From JADKFD01 sp050250665 (GTDB lineage Bacteria > Pseudomonadota > Gammaproteobacteria > Xanthomonadales > SZUA-5): DNA of 20,416 bases. The stretch lies in the NCBI GenBank assembly GCA_050250665.1, contig JBFWOF010000079.1:1-20416 (forward strand), written 5' to 3'. The notes beneath the pieces are model-generated. The model was not told the origin of the DNA, did not search any database, and worked only from the letters and a program-made list of their open reading frames with translations. This document shows positions 1 through 6,503 of this stretch, one piece after another (the stretch's first letter is position 1; the number at the start of each line of letters is the position of its first letter). The translations under genes were made by a program, and so were the position numbers.

Positions 1-61
1 CGCACAGCACCGGAAGCGTGATGTTGAAAGTGGTAGCGTTTGCAGCGAGGGTCGTGGACAT
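1..61 (-). CDS. 5' end of an unidentified gene (partial, runs off the window)
   Basis: Reading the minus strand from position 61 gives an ATG and an open frame to the window edge, starting MSTTLAANATTFNITLPVLC. A good ribosome binding site, AAGGAG at 70-75, lies eight bases before the ATG, which is the main reason to believe this start. Only 20 residues are visible, so I cannot assign a family. It is divergent from hemC, with a 272-bp gap between the two starts. Confidence 0.6.
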   Translation of the reverse strand, partial: MSTTLAANATTFNITLPVLC

Positions 62-333
62 CAGCGTAGCTCCTTGAGGTTTTGGCACCGCAGAGGATCT
101 CGCGTCCACGGCCCTCATGGCATCTACTTCAGCGCCCCGAAGTAGGCTCTTGTGGGTCCAGACTTCGCGTCCTTCCTGCTCTTCCTTCGCTTCCGGCCCC
201 TGCTCCAGCCTTGCCGTGAAGCGAGGCATGGCCAAGCCATCAAGCCATCGACGTGACACTTCCAGCCTTCGAACTTTCCCCCGAGCGCGTTTTGCTCTCT
301 ACTCCGGGCTCTGATCCCTGCCGGAACCATCGA
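62..333. other. Divergent intergenic region upstream of hemC
   Basis: This gap separates the minus-strand gene at 1-61 from hemC. It holds a small perfect hairpin (CTACTTC at 124-130 pairing with GAAGTAG at 139-145, eight-base loop). At about 165-195 there is a degraded fragment resembling the TTCGCGTCC/CTGCTCTTCC arm of the repeats found at 1317-1440 and 3214-4126. I see no clear -10/-35 pair for either gene. Short open frames here have no coding features I can support. Confidence 0.4.
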
Positions 334-1242
334 ATGCTGCTGCGTATCGCCACCCGCAAGAGTCAACTCGCCCTGTGGCAGACCGAACATGTGGCCGCGC
401 GCCTGCGCGCGCTGGATGCGTCTCTGGATGTGGAACTGGTGCCGCTGTCCACCCGCGGCGACGAGGTGCTGGACCGCTCGCTTTCAGCGATTGGCGGCAA
501 AGGCTTGTTCCTGAAGGAGCTGGAACTGGCGCTGGAACGGGGTGAGGCCGACATCGCAGTACATTCGCTCAAGGATGTGCCGGTCGAGCTGGATGCCGGC
601 TTCGAACTGGCGGCGATCCTCGAACGCGAAGACCCCGCTGATGCCTTCGTCAGCAACCGCCATGCCGATCTGGATGCGCTGCCTGAGGGCGCCATTGTCG
701 GCACCTCGTCCCTGCGCCGGCATGCCCAGATCAAGGCGCGACGACCGGACCTGCAGGTGCGCGATCTGCGTGGCAACGTCAACACCCGCCTGGCCAAGCT
801 CGACGCCGGCGACTACGACGCCATCATTCTGGCGGTGGCCGGGCTGAAGCGACTGGGCTTCGATGCCCGCATCCGCGCCAGCCTGAGCGTGCCGGACTGG
901 CTGCCCGCCGCCGCCCAGGGCGCCATCTGCATCGAGACCCGCTCCGGCGACCGCGCCACGATCAGCCGGGTCCGCGCTCTGCACCACGAAGCCACGGCGG
1001 CACGCATCGATGCCGAACGCGCGCTCAACCGGCGTCTGGGCGGCAGCTGCCAGGTGCCGATCGGCGCACTGGCGACCATCGCCGGCAAGCAGCTGCATCT
1101 GCAGGGACTGGTCGGACACGCCGGCAGCGGCCGCGTGGTCCGCGCCCAGGGCACCGGGCCGCTCGGTGAACCAGTCGCGCTGGGCGAAACCGTGGCCGAC
1201 GCCCTGCTCGCCGCCGGTGCCGGCGAACTGCTGGGGCTGTAG
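334..1242 (+). CDS. hemC: Porphobilinogen deaminase (hydroxymethylbilane synthase)
   Basis: This cytoplasmic enzyme of tetrapyrrole synthesis joins four porphobilinogen units into hydroxymethylbilane on a covalently bound dipyrromethane cofactor. The 302-residue product has the usual family length. It starts with the typical strand MLLRIATRKSQLALWQ. Visible landmarks are HSLKDVP at residues 78-84 with the catalytic aspartate at 81, GTSSLRR at 123-129, RDLRGNVNTRL near 143-153, and LGGSCQVPIG around 236-245 with cofactor-binding Cys239. An in-frame ATG at 253 would add 27 residues with no family resemblance, so I use 334; its ribosome binding site is weak. hemD, the next pathway gene, does not follow. 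Twelve bases after the stop comes a palindromic repeat (1255-1287). The downstream RDD gene is convergent. Confidence 0.97.
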   Translation: MLLRIATRKSQLALWQTEHVAARLRALDASLDVELVPLSTRGDEVLDRSLSAIGGKGLFLKELELALERGEADIAVHSLKDVPVELDAGFELAAILEREDPADAFVSNRHADLDALPEGAIVGTSSLRRHAQIKARRPDLQVRDLRGNVNTRLAKLDAGDYDAIILAVAGLKRLGFDARIRASLSVPDWLPAAAQGAICIETRSGDRATISRVRALHHEATAARIDAERALNRRLGGSCQVPIGALATIAGKQLHLQGLVGHAGSGRVVRAQGTGPLGEPVALGETVADALLAAGAGELLGL

Positions 1243-1254
1243 CCCAGCATCAAG

Positions 1255-1287
1255 GTAGGTCACGTTGCCCCGCAGGGGCTACGTGAC
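1255..1287 (+). repeat. Palindromic intergenic element, ACGTGAC family
   Basis: The sequence begins GTAGGTCACGTTGCCCC, turns over near CGCAGGGG, and ends GGCTACGTGAC. GTCACGTWGCCCC pairs with GGGGCWACGTGAC apart from mismatches at the A/T positions, giving a strong hairpin without a T-tract. The GTAGG end faces the hemC stop codon. Closely related copies occur at 4096-4126 and 5966-5995 and inside each 237-bp unit of the 3214-4126 array. Confidence 0.85.
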
Positions 1288-1316
1288 ATCGTCAGCCTGC
1301 GCACTTGCCCCACAGG

Positions 1317-1725
1317 AGCGGGACGCGAAGGGCGCGAAGGAAAAGCAGCAAGGACACGAAGCGAATCCATCAGCGGCTCTTGCTCGCCTTCGCGTTATTT
1401 CTGCGTTTCCTTTGCGTCCTTTGCGTCCTGCTTCAGACCCAGCCCGCCCCAGTGGTCTTTCTTCGCCATCGAGGAGCAGCGCGCGTCACGTAGCCCGCTT
1501 CGCGGCCAAGATGGCACCTACGAAAGCTCATCGCTACCCAGTGCGGGGTGCTACGGACACGAAGCAAATCCACCAGCCGCTCTGGCGCTCCTTCGCGTTC
1601 TTTCTGCTTCTCCTTTGCGTCCTTTGCGTCCTGTTTCTGATCCAGCCCGCCCCAGTGGTCTTCGCCATCGAGGAGCAGCGCGCGTCACGTAGCCCTGCGC
1701 GCAAGATGGCACCTACCAAGACTGA
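1317..1725. repeat. Long inverted-repeat element plus a two-copy 203-bp direct repeat
   Basis: From 1317 a purine-rich arm (GGGACGCGAAGGGCGCGAAGG and on) is answered at about 1399-1438 by its pyrimidine-rich complement (TTTCTGCGTTTCCTTTGCG and on). This forms an imperfect stem of over 30 bases. Overlapping it is a direct repeat: GACACGAAGC at 1353 recurs at 1556, a 203-bp period. Both copies carry the matching blocks CCAGCCCGCCCCAGTGGTC and GAGGAGCAGCGCGCGTCACG. Each copy ends in a degenerate ACGTGAC-family palindrome (about 1486-1526 and 1689-1720), now oriented toward the convergent RDD gene. The 348-codon open frame starting at 1265 runs through these repeats and antisense to the RDD gene, so it is not a gene. 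The rest of the 1243-1823 gap is low-complexity sequence with CTCCGCGT motifs at about 1746-1773. Confidence 0.8.
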
Positions 1726-1793
1726 CACAGCTGCCTTTGGACCTCCTCCGCGTTCTCCGCGTCTCCGCGTGAGCGGGCGTCTTCCGACACCGA

Positions 1794-1820
1794 CAACCGA
1801 CAACCAACAACCGACAACCC
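1794..1820. repeat. Short heptamer array (CCGACAA/CCAACAA)
   Basis: About four units of a 7-bp repeat, CCGACAA with one CCAACAA variant, end four bases from the stop codon of the RDD gene. It is the same simple sequence, on the same strand, as the array at 5623-5667, and the complement of the long array at 5227-5331. Confidence 0.8.
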
Positions 1821-1823
1821 GCT

Positions 1824-2252
1824 CTAAAGGCGCTCCTGCAGCAGCTGGGTACCGCTCAGGCGGTCGTGGGCGCTCTGGCCTTCAGGGTCGATCAGACACC
1901 AGAGCAGGCCCAGGCCACCCAGGCCTACCGAAAACAGCGCCAGCAGCGCGCGCAGGCTGGCGCGGGCCAGGCTCGGATAGTGGCCTTCCAGGTCACGCAC
2001 TTCCAGCTTCCAGGCGCGCGCCGCGACGGTCTGGCCACCACGCCACCAGGACAGTGCAAAATAAGCCCAGATCACCAGCAACAGCAGCAGCTGATACCAC
2101 AGCGTGCTCGGCGGCACGGCCTTGCCGCCGTTGGCCAGCAGCACCGCGAAGCCGACCACCATCAGCAGACCCGCAAGGATCAGCGTGTCGTATACGATGG
2201 CCAGCAGGCGTTTCCACCAACGGGCCGATTCCAGAGTACGCATGCGCAGCAT
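1824..2252 (-). CDS. RDD family integral membrane protein
   Basis: A small inner-membrane protein of about 142 residues with the RDD-domain pattern. An Arg-rich entry (ARWWKRLLAIVYD) leads into a first hydrophobic helix (about residues 16-35). A second hydrophobic stretch follows (LLLLLVIWAYFALSWW), then the conserved GGQTVAARAWKLEV segment, then a third hydrophobic stretch before DPEGQSAHDRLSGTQ. Family functions are mostly unknown; a few members are linked to ion transport or stress, which I cannot claim here. Three starts are possible: TTG at 2273, ATG at 2252, ATG at 2243. None has a clear ribosome binding site. I use 2252, but 2243 is equally good. The gene is head to head with xerD, with overlapping start codons, so its promoter must lie inside xerD sequence. 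Confidence 0.88.
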   Translation of the reverse strand: MLRMRTLESARWWKRLLAIVYDTLILAGLLMVVGFAVLLANGGKAVPPSTLWYQLLLLLVIWAYFALSWWRGGQTVAARAWKLEVRDLEGHYPSLARASLRALLALFSVGLGGLGLLWCLIDPEGQSAHDRLSGTQLLQERL

Positions 2253-3180
2253 CTTGGACCGAGATTCCGACAACGATAGCAGTGAGGCCAGCGCTTCCGA
2301 TCAGAAACTGATCGCTCGCTTTCTCGATCAGGCCTGGGCCGAGCGCGGTCTGGCCAAGGCCTCCTTGTCCAGCTACGGCGCCGATCTGCGTGGCCTGGCC
2401 GGCTGGCTGGTCTCGCGCAGGAGCGCGTTGGCCACGGCCGATCGCGGATTGTTGTTCGACTATCTGTCGGTACGCCACGGCGCCGGCATGAAGCCGCGCT
2501 CGGGCGCGCGGCTGGTGTCGACGCTGAAGCAGTTCTACCTGTGGGCGGTCGAACAAGGCTTACGCAGCGATGATCCGGCGCTGGATCTGGCCACGCCCAA
2601 GCTGCCGCGCTCGCTGCCCAAGGCGATCACCGAATCGGAAGTGGAAGCGCTGCTGAAGGCCCCTGACCTCGATACCGCCCTCGGCCTGCGCGACAAGGCC
2701 ATGCTGGAACTGCTTTACGCGACGGGTCTGCGCGTCAGTGAGCTGGTGGGACTGCGCGGCGAGCAGATCAGTCTGGCGCAGGGCGTGCTGCGGGTGCGCG
2801 GCAAGGGCAGCAAGGAGCGCCTGGTGCCGCTCGGCGACGAGGCCCAGCACTGGATCGAGAACTATCTGCGCGAAGCCCGACCGCAACTGCATCCGCGCCC
2901 GGAACCGGCGCTGTTCATCACCCAACGCGGCACGGCGATGACCCGCCAGGGCTTCTGGCTGCTGATCAAGCGCTACGCCCTGCTCGCCGGGATACGCGGC
3001 ACGCTGTCACCGCATACCCTGCGCCACAGCTTCGCCACCCATCTGCTCAACCACGGCGCCGACCTTCGCGTGGTCCAGCTGCTGCTCGGCCACAGCGATC
3101 TGTCGACCACCCAGATCTACACCCACGTCGCCCGCGAGGGGCTGAAAGCCATGCACCGCAAGCATCATCCGCGCGCGTGA
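2242..3180 (+). CDS. xerD: Site-specific tyrosine recombinase XerD
   Basis: With XerC, this recombinase resolves chromosome dimers at dif during division. The 312-residue product has the N-terminal SAM-like core-binding domain (about residues 21-105) and a C-terminal catalytic domain. All catalytic residues are visible: Arg164 in TGLRVSELVGL, Lys188 in RGKGSKERLVPL, His258 and Arg261 in SPHTLRHSFATHLL, His284 in LLGHSDLSTTQ and nucleophile Tyr293 in QIYTHV. Length and the RGKGSKER and LLGHSDLSTTQIYTHV motifs fit XerD/XerC rather than phage integrases; XerD over XerC is a judgement. The frame is open further upstream (ATG at 2104 and 2197), but that part is antisense to the RDD gene. ATG 2242 is the most economical start; TTG 2254 is an alternative. 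The 237-bp repeat array follows the stop. Confidence 0.9.
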   Translation: MRSILDRDSDNDSSEASASDQKLIARFLDQAWAERGLAKASLSSYGADLRGLAGWLVSRRSALATADRGLLFDYLSVRHGAGMKPRSGARLVSTLKQFYLWAVEQGLRSDDPALDLATPKLPRSLPKAITESEVEALLKAPDLDTALGLRDKAMLELLYATGLRVSELVGLRGEQISLAQGVLRVRGKGSKERLVPLGDEAQHWIENYLREARPQLHPRPEPALFITQRGTAMTRQGFWLLIKRYALLAGIRGTLSPHTLRHSFATHLLNHGADLRVVQLLLGHSDLSTTQIYTHVAREGLKAMHRKHHPRA

Positions 3181-3213
3181 GCGGGGCGAAACCCGTCAAC
3201 TTCAGGCAGAGCC

Positions 3214-4126
3214 GACCAGAAGCGGGACGCGAAGGACGCAAAGGAAAAGCAGAAAGAACGCCAAGGAAGGCAAATGCACTCATGGGTTCTTCTTCGTGTC
3301 CATGCTGCTTTTCCTTCGTGACCTTCACGTCCTGCTCCTTTGTAGCTGATCGACAGCGCCGCCAGCGAGGTAGGTCACGTTGGCCGCGCAGCGGGCTACG
3401 TGACGCACGCTACCCCGCCATGGCGACCAGCCACCACTGAGGCGAGTAGCGACCAGAAGCGGGACGCGAAGGACGCAAAGAAAAAGCGGAAAGAACGCCA
3501 AGGAAGGCAAAAGCATTCATGGGTTTTTCTTCGTGACCTTTCTGCTCTTCCTTCGTGTCCTTCGCGTCCTGCTCTTGTGTCAGTGAGCGACAGCGCTTCC
3601 AGCGAAGTAGGTTACGTTGGCCGCGCAGCGGGCTACGTGACGCACGCTGCCCCACTACGGCGACCAGCCACCACGGAGGCGCGTAGCGACCAGAAGCGGG
3701 ACGCGAAGGACGCAAAGGAAAAGCAGAAAGAACGCGAAGGAAGGCAAAAGCATTCATGGATCCTTCTTCGTGACCTTTCTGCTTTTCCTTCGTGACCTTC
3801 GCGTCCTGCTCTCGTGTCAGTGAGCGACAGCGCTTCCAGCGAGGTAGGTCACGTTGGCCGCGCAGCGGGCTACGTGACGCACGCTGCCCCACTACGGCGA
3901 CCAGCCACCACTGAGGCACATAGCGGCCAGAAGCGGGACGCAGAGGACGCAAAGGAAAAGCAGAAAGAACGCGAAGGAAATCAAGAGCGTTCACGGAATA
4001 TTCCTTGCTACCTTTTTGCTTTTCCTTCGTGACCTTTCTGCTCTTCCTTCGTGTCCTTCGCGTCCTGCTCTTCCGTCGGTGACCGGAGCTGCGATGTCAC
4101 GTAGCCCTGCGGGCAACGTGACCTAC
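3214..4126. repeat. Four-copy 237-bp tandem repeat of composite palindromic units
   Basis: The block RACCAGAAGCGGGACGC begins at 3214, 3451, 3688 and (as GGCCAG) 3925, an exact 237-bp spacing three times. Each unit has a purine-rich arm (GGACGCAAAGGAAAAGCAGA), a spacer of about 40 bases, the complementary arm (TTTCTGCTTTTCCTTCGTG), then GAGCGACAGCGCTTCCAGCG and an ACGTGAC-family palindrome (3370-3404, 3607-3641, 3844-3878). The fourth unit is more diverged. It carries an extra CTTCGTGACC/TTCCTTCGTG stretch and ends with the palindrome inverted (4096-4126), pointing at the phosphotransferase stop codon. The unit length is 79 codons, so open frames run through on both strands (for example 3410-3994 minus); I treat them as artefacts. 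This fills nearly all of the 984-bp convergent gap. Confidence 0.93.
4096..4126 (-). repeat. Palindromic intergenic element, ACGTGAC family
   Basis: On the minus strand the element reads GTAGGTCACGTTGCCC, then GCAGGGCTACGTGAC. The GTAGG end faces the phosphotransferase stop, 38 bases away. It matches the 5966-5995 copy almost exactly and is the inverse of the copies in the preceding 237-bp units. Confidence 0.85.
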
Positions 4127-4164
4127 GTCGGGCGCGTCTGATGCACGGCGGTGGACCATTGGGG

Positions 4165-5187
4165 CTAGCCCTCGTTCGCGGCCTCCATTCCCAGGGCCGC
4201 CACAACCGGTACCATGCGCCCGACTTCCACCGCGCGCGTGTTGGATGCATTGCCCTGGGTGGCGCGTTTGGCCACGCCCTGGGCGATGGCGGCGAGGCGG
4301 AAGAAATTGAAGGCCAGAATGAAAGGCCAATGATGGGCCTGGCGGCCGCTGAGCTCAGCGTAGCGGGCAATGATCGCGGCTTCGCTCGGTATGCCGAGTG
4401 CGGCGCGATCGAGGCCAGCCAGACCGGCGATGACCGGATTGCGCGGCAAACGCAGCGCCATGCAGAAATAACCCAGGTCCGACAGCGGATGCCCCAGCGT
4501 CGACAGCTCCCAGTCGACCACGGCGCGGATGATCGGGGCCTGGGCGTCGAAGATCAGATTGTCGATGCGCCAGTCGCCATGTACCAGAGCCACGGCGCCG
4601 TCATCGGCCGGGACATGCGCCTCCAGCCAGCTGATCAGCGCCTCCATGGCCTCGATCCGGTCGATCTCACTGGCGCGGTACTGCTCGGTCCAGCGCTTGA
4701 GCTGGCGGGCGAAATAATTTCCCGGCCTGCCGTATTCCCCCAGACCCACGGCCTGCACGTCGACCGCGTGCAGCGCTACCAGCACTCGCAGGATCTCGTC
4801 ATAGATCGCGCCGCGCTGCGCCGGCGTCATCTCCGGCAGCGACGGATCCCAGTAGATCTGCCCCGGCACATGGCTCATCAGGTAGAACATCGAGCCGATG
4901 ACGCTGTCGTCGCTGCATAGATGCAGCGGCCGGGCGACCGGCACCGGTGTGCCGGCCAGCGCGCTCAGCACCCGGAATTCGCGATCGACCGCGTGCGCCG
5001 ACGCCAGCAAGGTGCCCGGCGGTTTGCGCCGCAGTACGTAATTGCCGGAGGCGGCTTCGATCAGATAGGTGGGATTGGACTGTCCGCCCTTGAACTTGCT
5101 GGCGCGCAGCGGACCGGCGAAGCCGGGCACCTGCTGCGACAGATAATCGGCCAGCGCGGATTCGGGCAAAGCAAAGGGATCAGTCAT
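4165..5187 (-). CDS. APH-fold phosphotransferase, ACAD10/11-like kinase domain protein
   Basis: A 340-residue cytoplasmic protein with the aminoglycoside-phosphotransferase fold. A nucleotide-binding start KFKGGQSNPTYLI (about 31-43) precedes the lysine region YVLRRKPPG (50-58). The catalytic loop is HGDWRIDNLIFD (203-214) and the metal-binding segment is DWELSTLGHPLSDLGY (225-240). The long GHPLSDLGY form marks the branch found as the N-terminal domain of ACAD10/ACAD11. There the kinase phosphorylates 4-hydroxyacyl-CoAs before dehydrogenation; related bacterial proteins include LvaA of levulinate catabolism. The substrate here is unknown, and no acyl-CoA dehydrogenase gene adjoins it. I take ATG 5187 (MTDPFALPES) because the upstream ATG 5220 adds 11 unconserved residues. 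The heptamer array 5227-5331 begins 39 bases upstream. Confidence 0.88.
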   Translation of the reverse strand: MTDPFALPESALADYLSQQVPGFAGPLRASKFKGGQSNPTYLIEAASGNYVLRRKPPGTLLASAHAVDREFRVLSALAGTPVPVARPLHLCSDDSVIGSMFYLMSHVPGQIYWDPSLPEMTPAQRGAIYDEILRVLVALHAVDVQAVGLGEYGRPGNYFARQLKRWTEQYRASEIDRIEAMEALISWLEAHVPADDGAVALVHGDWRIDNLIFDAQAPIIRAVVDWELSTLGHPLSDLGYFCMALRLPRNPVIAGLAGLDRAALGIPSEAAIIARYAELSGRQAHHWPFILAFNFFRLAAIAQGVAKRATQGNASNTRAVEVGRMVPVVAALGMEAANEG

Positions 5188-5226
5188 GGTGGATGCCGGA
5201 CAGAGACCAGCGCCGAGCATAGCTGC

Positions 5227-5331
5227 GGTTGTCGGTTGTCGGTTGTCGGTTGTCGGTTGTCGGTTGTCGGTTGTCGGTTGTCGGTTGTCGGTTGTCGGTT
5301 GTCGGTTGTCGGTTGACGGTTGTCGGTTGTG
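5227..5331. repeat. Heptanucleotide microsatellite (GGTTGTC)n, about 15 units
   Basis: Twelve perfect GGTTGTC units run from 5227 to 5310, followed by GGTTGAC, GGTTGTC and GGTTGTG, then decaying GGAGGTT motifs to about 5360. The array sits 39 bases upstream of the phosphotransferase ATG. It contains no stop codon in any frame on the minus strand. Each unit gained or lost shifts the frame by one base and changes upstream spacing by seven. Confidence 0.97.
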
Positions 5332-5397
5332 GAGGTTGTGGAGGTTGGAGGTTGGAGGTTCCGGCCGCGCGAGCCATACCGGGCGATGCGCAGGCCT

Positions 5398-5471
5398 GTG
5401 GGAGCGGCTTCAGCCGCGAATGCCAGCTACGGCCTTCCACAGGCCCGATCGCGGGCGGAGCCCACTCCCAC
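5398..5471. repeat. REP-like palindrome, GTGGGAGCGG family
   Basis: GTGGGAGCGGCTTCAGCCGC at the left end is answered by GGCGGAGCCCACTCCCAC at the right end. The outer pairing is GTGGGAG with CTCCCAC. Within it CGGCTTCAGCCG forms its own small hairpin. The same family appears downstream of the TonB receptor at 13951-14068. Confidence 0.8.
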
Positions 5472-5481
5472 AAGGGCCGGC

Positions 5482-5568
5482 GTCATTGCGACCCCGGACT
5501 TGATCCGGGGGAAGCAATCCATAAGCGTCGCCGACAAGCCTGGATTGCTTCGCTGCGCTCGCAATGAC
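5482..5568. repeat. Inverted-repeat element, GTCATTGCG...CGCAATGAC family
   Basis: GTCATTGCGA at 5482 pairs with TCGCAATGAC ending at 5568. The inner parts GAAGCAATCCA (about 5511-5521) and TGGATTGCTTC (about 5541-5551) also pair, giving a long interrupted stem. I recognise this type of element as widely dispersed in proteobacterial intergenic regions. Confidence 0.8.
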
Positions 5569-5622
5569 GCTGTCGTGGGTCAAATCTGAGTTCACGTGTC
5601 GCCCTGTGCTCAGCGCCCTCCA

Positions 5623-5667
5623 CCGACAACCAACAACCAACAACCAACAACCAACAACCAACAACCG
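5623..5667. repeat. Heptanucleotide array (ACAACCA)n, about six units
   Basis: Five perfect ACAACCA units at 5626-5660 are followed by ACAACCG. The simple sequence is nearly the reverse complement of the 5227-5331 array. The two arrays therefore form an inverted pair around the palindromes at 5398-5471 and 5482-5568. Confidence 0.93.
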
Positions 5668-5965
5668 AAAAGAATGCCCGCAACTGGCGCATGGCGCCTT
5701 CCGCTGCACCGCCATTGTGCACTGCAGCAAACGCGGGCTCATGGGCAACTGAGACCAATCAATGCCTTATCGACGATCCAGTCGCTGGCACAGGCCTTGC
5801 GATAGCTATCCCGCAGTTCTGGGCCTGGGGGCCGTTGCTGCTGGGGAAAGACTCCCGCGCGTCGCACCGGGGCCGGCGCGCGGGGGTCTTGTTTTTTTTG
5901 AATGCGGTCCGGCACGAACTCCGCGGAGTGGGACCTGACAAGCGCGAGCACCGACGCGAAAGCCA
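5668..5965. other. Intergenic region without a supported gene
   Basis: About 300 bases between the heptamer array and the palindrome behind trmL. It holds a terminator-like hairpin on the plus strand (separate entry). A minus-strand frame from 5969 to 5739 (76 codons) has a fairly protein-like end (DSYRKACASDWIVDKALIGL). However, its ATG lies inside the repeat palindrome and has no ribosome binding site. It could be a decayed gene end; I do not call it. Confidence 0.4.
5854..5899 (+). terminator. Orphan intrinsic-terminator-like hairpin
   Basis: CCCGCGCG at 5854-5861 pairs with CGCGCGGG at 5877-5884 around a GC-rich 15-base loop. It is followed by GGTCTTG and eight T residues (5892-5899). 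The T-run is a few bases farther from the stem than ideal. No plus-strand gene ends nearby. Confidence 0.5.
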
Positions 5966-5995
5966 TCACGTAGCCCTGCGGGCAACGTGACCTAC
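5966..5995 (-). repeat. Palindromic intergenic element, ACGTGAC family
   Basis: On the minus strand it reads GTAGGTCACGTTGCCC, then GCAGGGCTACGTGA. The GTAGG end faces the trmL stop codon, 22 bases away. It is essentially the same element as at 4096-4126 and 1255-1287. Confidence 0.85.
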
Positions 5996-6017
5996 GTCTG
6001 CGGGCGCCTGACAGCCC

Positions 6018-6503
6018 TCATGTGGCCAAATCCTCGATCGCCGCACTACCGGCAAATTCCAGCTGGCGCCAGGCCTCGTAAACCACCACCGCCACGGCAT
6101 TCGACAGATTCAGGCTGCGCGAGTCGGGTCGCATCGGCAGCCGCAACAGGCGTTCGGGCGGGAAGCGGGCACGTACCTCGGCGGGCAGGCCGCGGGTCTC
6201 GCAGCCAAACAGCAGTGCATCGCCGTCGGCAAAGCGGGTCTGATAGGGCGAGGCCCGGCCGAATTTGCTCAGGGCAAAGCAGCGTGGCTGGCCCAGATGC
6301 GCCATGCAGGCGTCCAGATCCGGCCAGCTGCGCATGCTGGCGTACTCGTGGTAGTCGAGGCCAGCGCGGCGTAGCCGGGCATCATCCAGCGCGAAGCCTA
6401 GCGGTTCGATCAGATGCAGCGAGGCGCCGGTATTGGCCGCCAGCCGGATGACGTTGCCGGTATTCGGCGGTATTTCGGGCTGGTGGAGAATGATGTGCAG
6501 CAT
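6018..6503 (-). CDS. trmL: tRNA (cytidine/uridine-34 2'-O)-methyltransferase TrmL
   Basis: A SAM-dependent SPOUT methyltransferase that methylates the ribose of the wobble nucleotide in tRNA-Leu species. The 161-residue product matches the family length (about 155-160). Visible motifs are NTGNVIRLAANTGASLHLIE near the start, LFGCETRGLP in the middle (SAM-binding knot), and LRLPMRPDSRSLNLSNAVAV toward the end, which builds the rest of the trefoil knot. The frame extends far upstream to 7628, but that part is antisense to alaA; the start MLHIILHQPEIPPNTGN is the family's usual one. It is divergent from alaA with a 156-bp gap. An ACGTGAC-family palindrome follows the stop. Confidence 0.95.
   Translation of the reverse strand: MLHIILHQPEIPPNTGNVIRLAANTGASLHLIEPLGFALDDARLRRAGLDYHEYASMRSWPDLDACMAHLGQPRCFALSKFGRASPYQTRFADGDALLFGCETRGLPAEVRARFPPERLLRLPMRPDSRSLNLSNAVAVVVYEAWRQLEFAGSAAIEDLAT

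Noticed and set aside
484..1263. 259-codon minus-strand frame
   Set aside because: It is the shadow of hemC, whose catalytic and cofactor motifs are all on the plus strand.
1265..2241. Plus-strand frame of 348 codons before xerD
   Set aside because: It crosses the 203-bp repeats and runs antisense to the RDD gene. The product is low-complexity and Arg/Pro/Ser-rich.
3400..4032. Repeat-protein-like frames on both strands with 79-residue periodicity
   Set aside because: The periodicity comes from the 237-bp DNA repeat, which contains inverted repeats. Both strands are open at once and there is no ribosome binding site.
5227..5331. CRISPR-like or coding heptapeptide repeat
   Set aside because: It is a simple 7-bp microsatellite. 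The heptapeptide in each frame is a by-product of the 7-bp unit.
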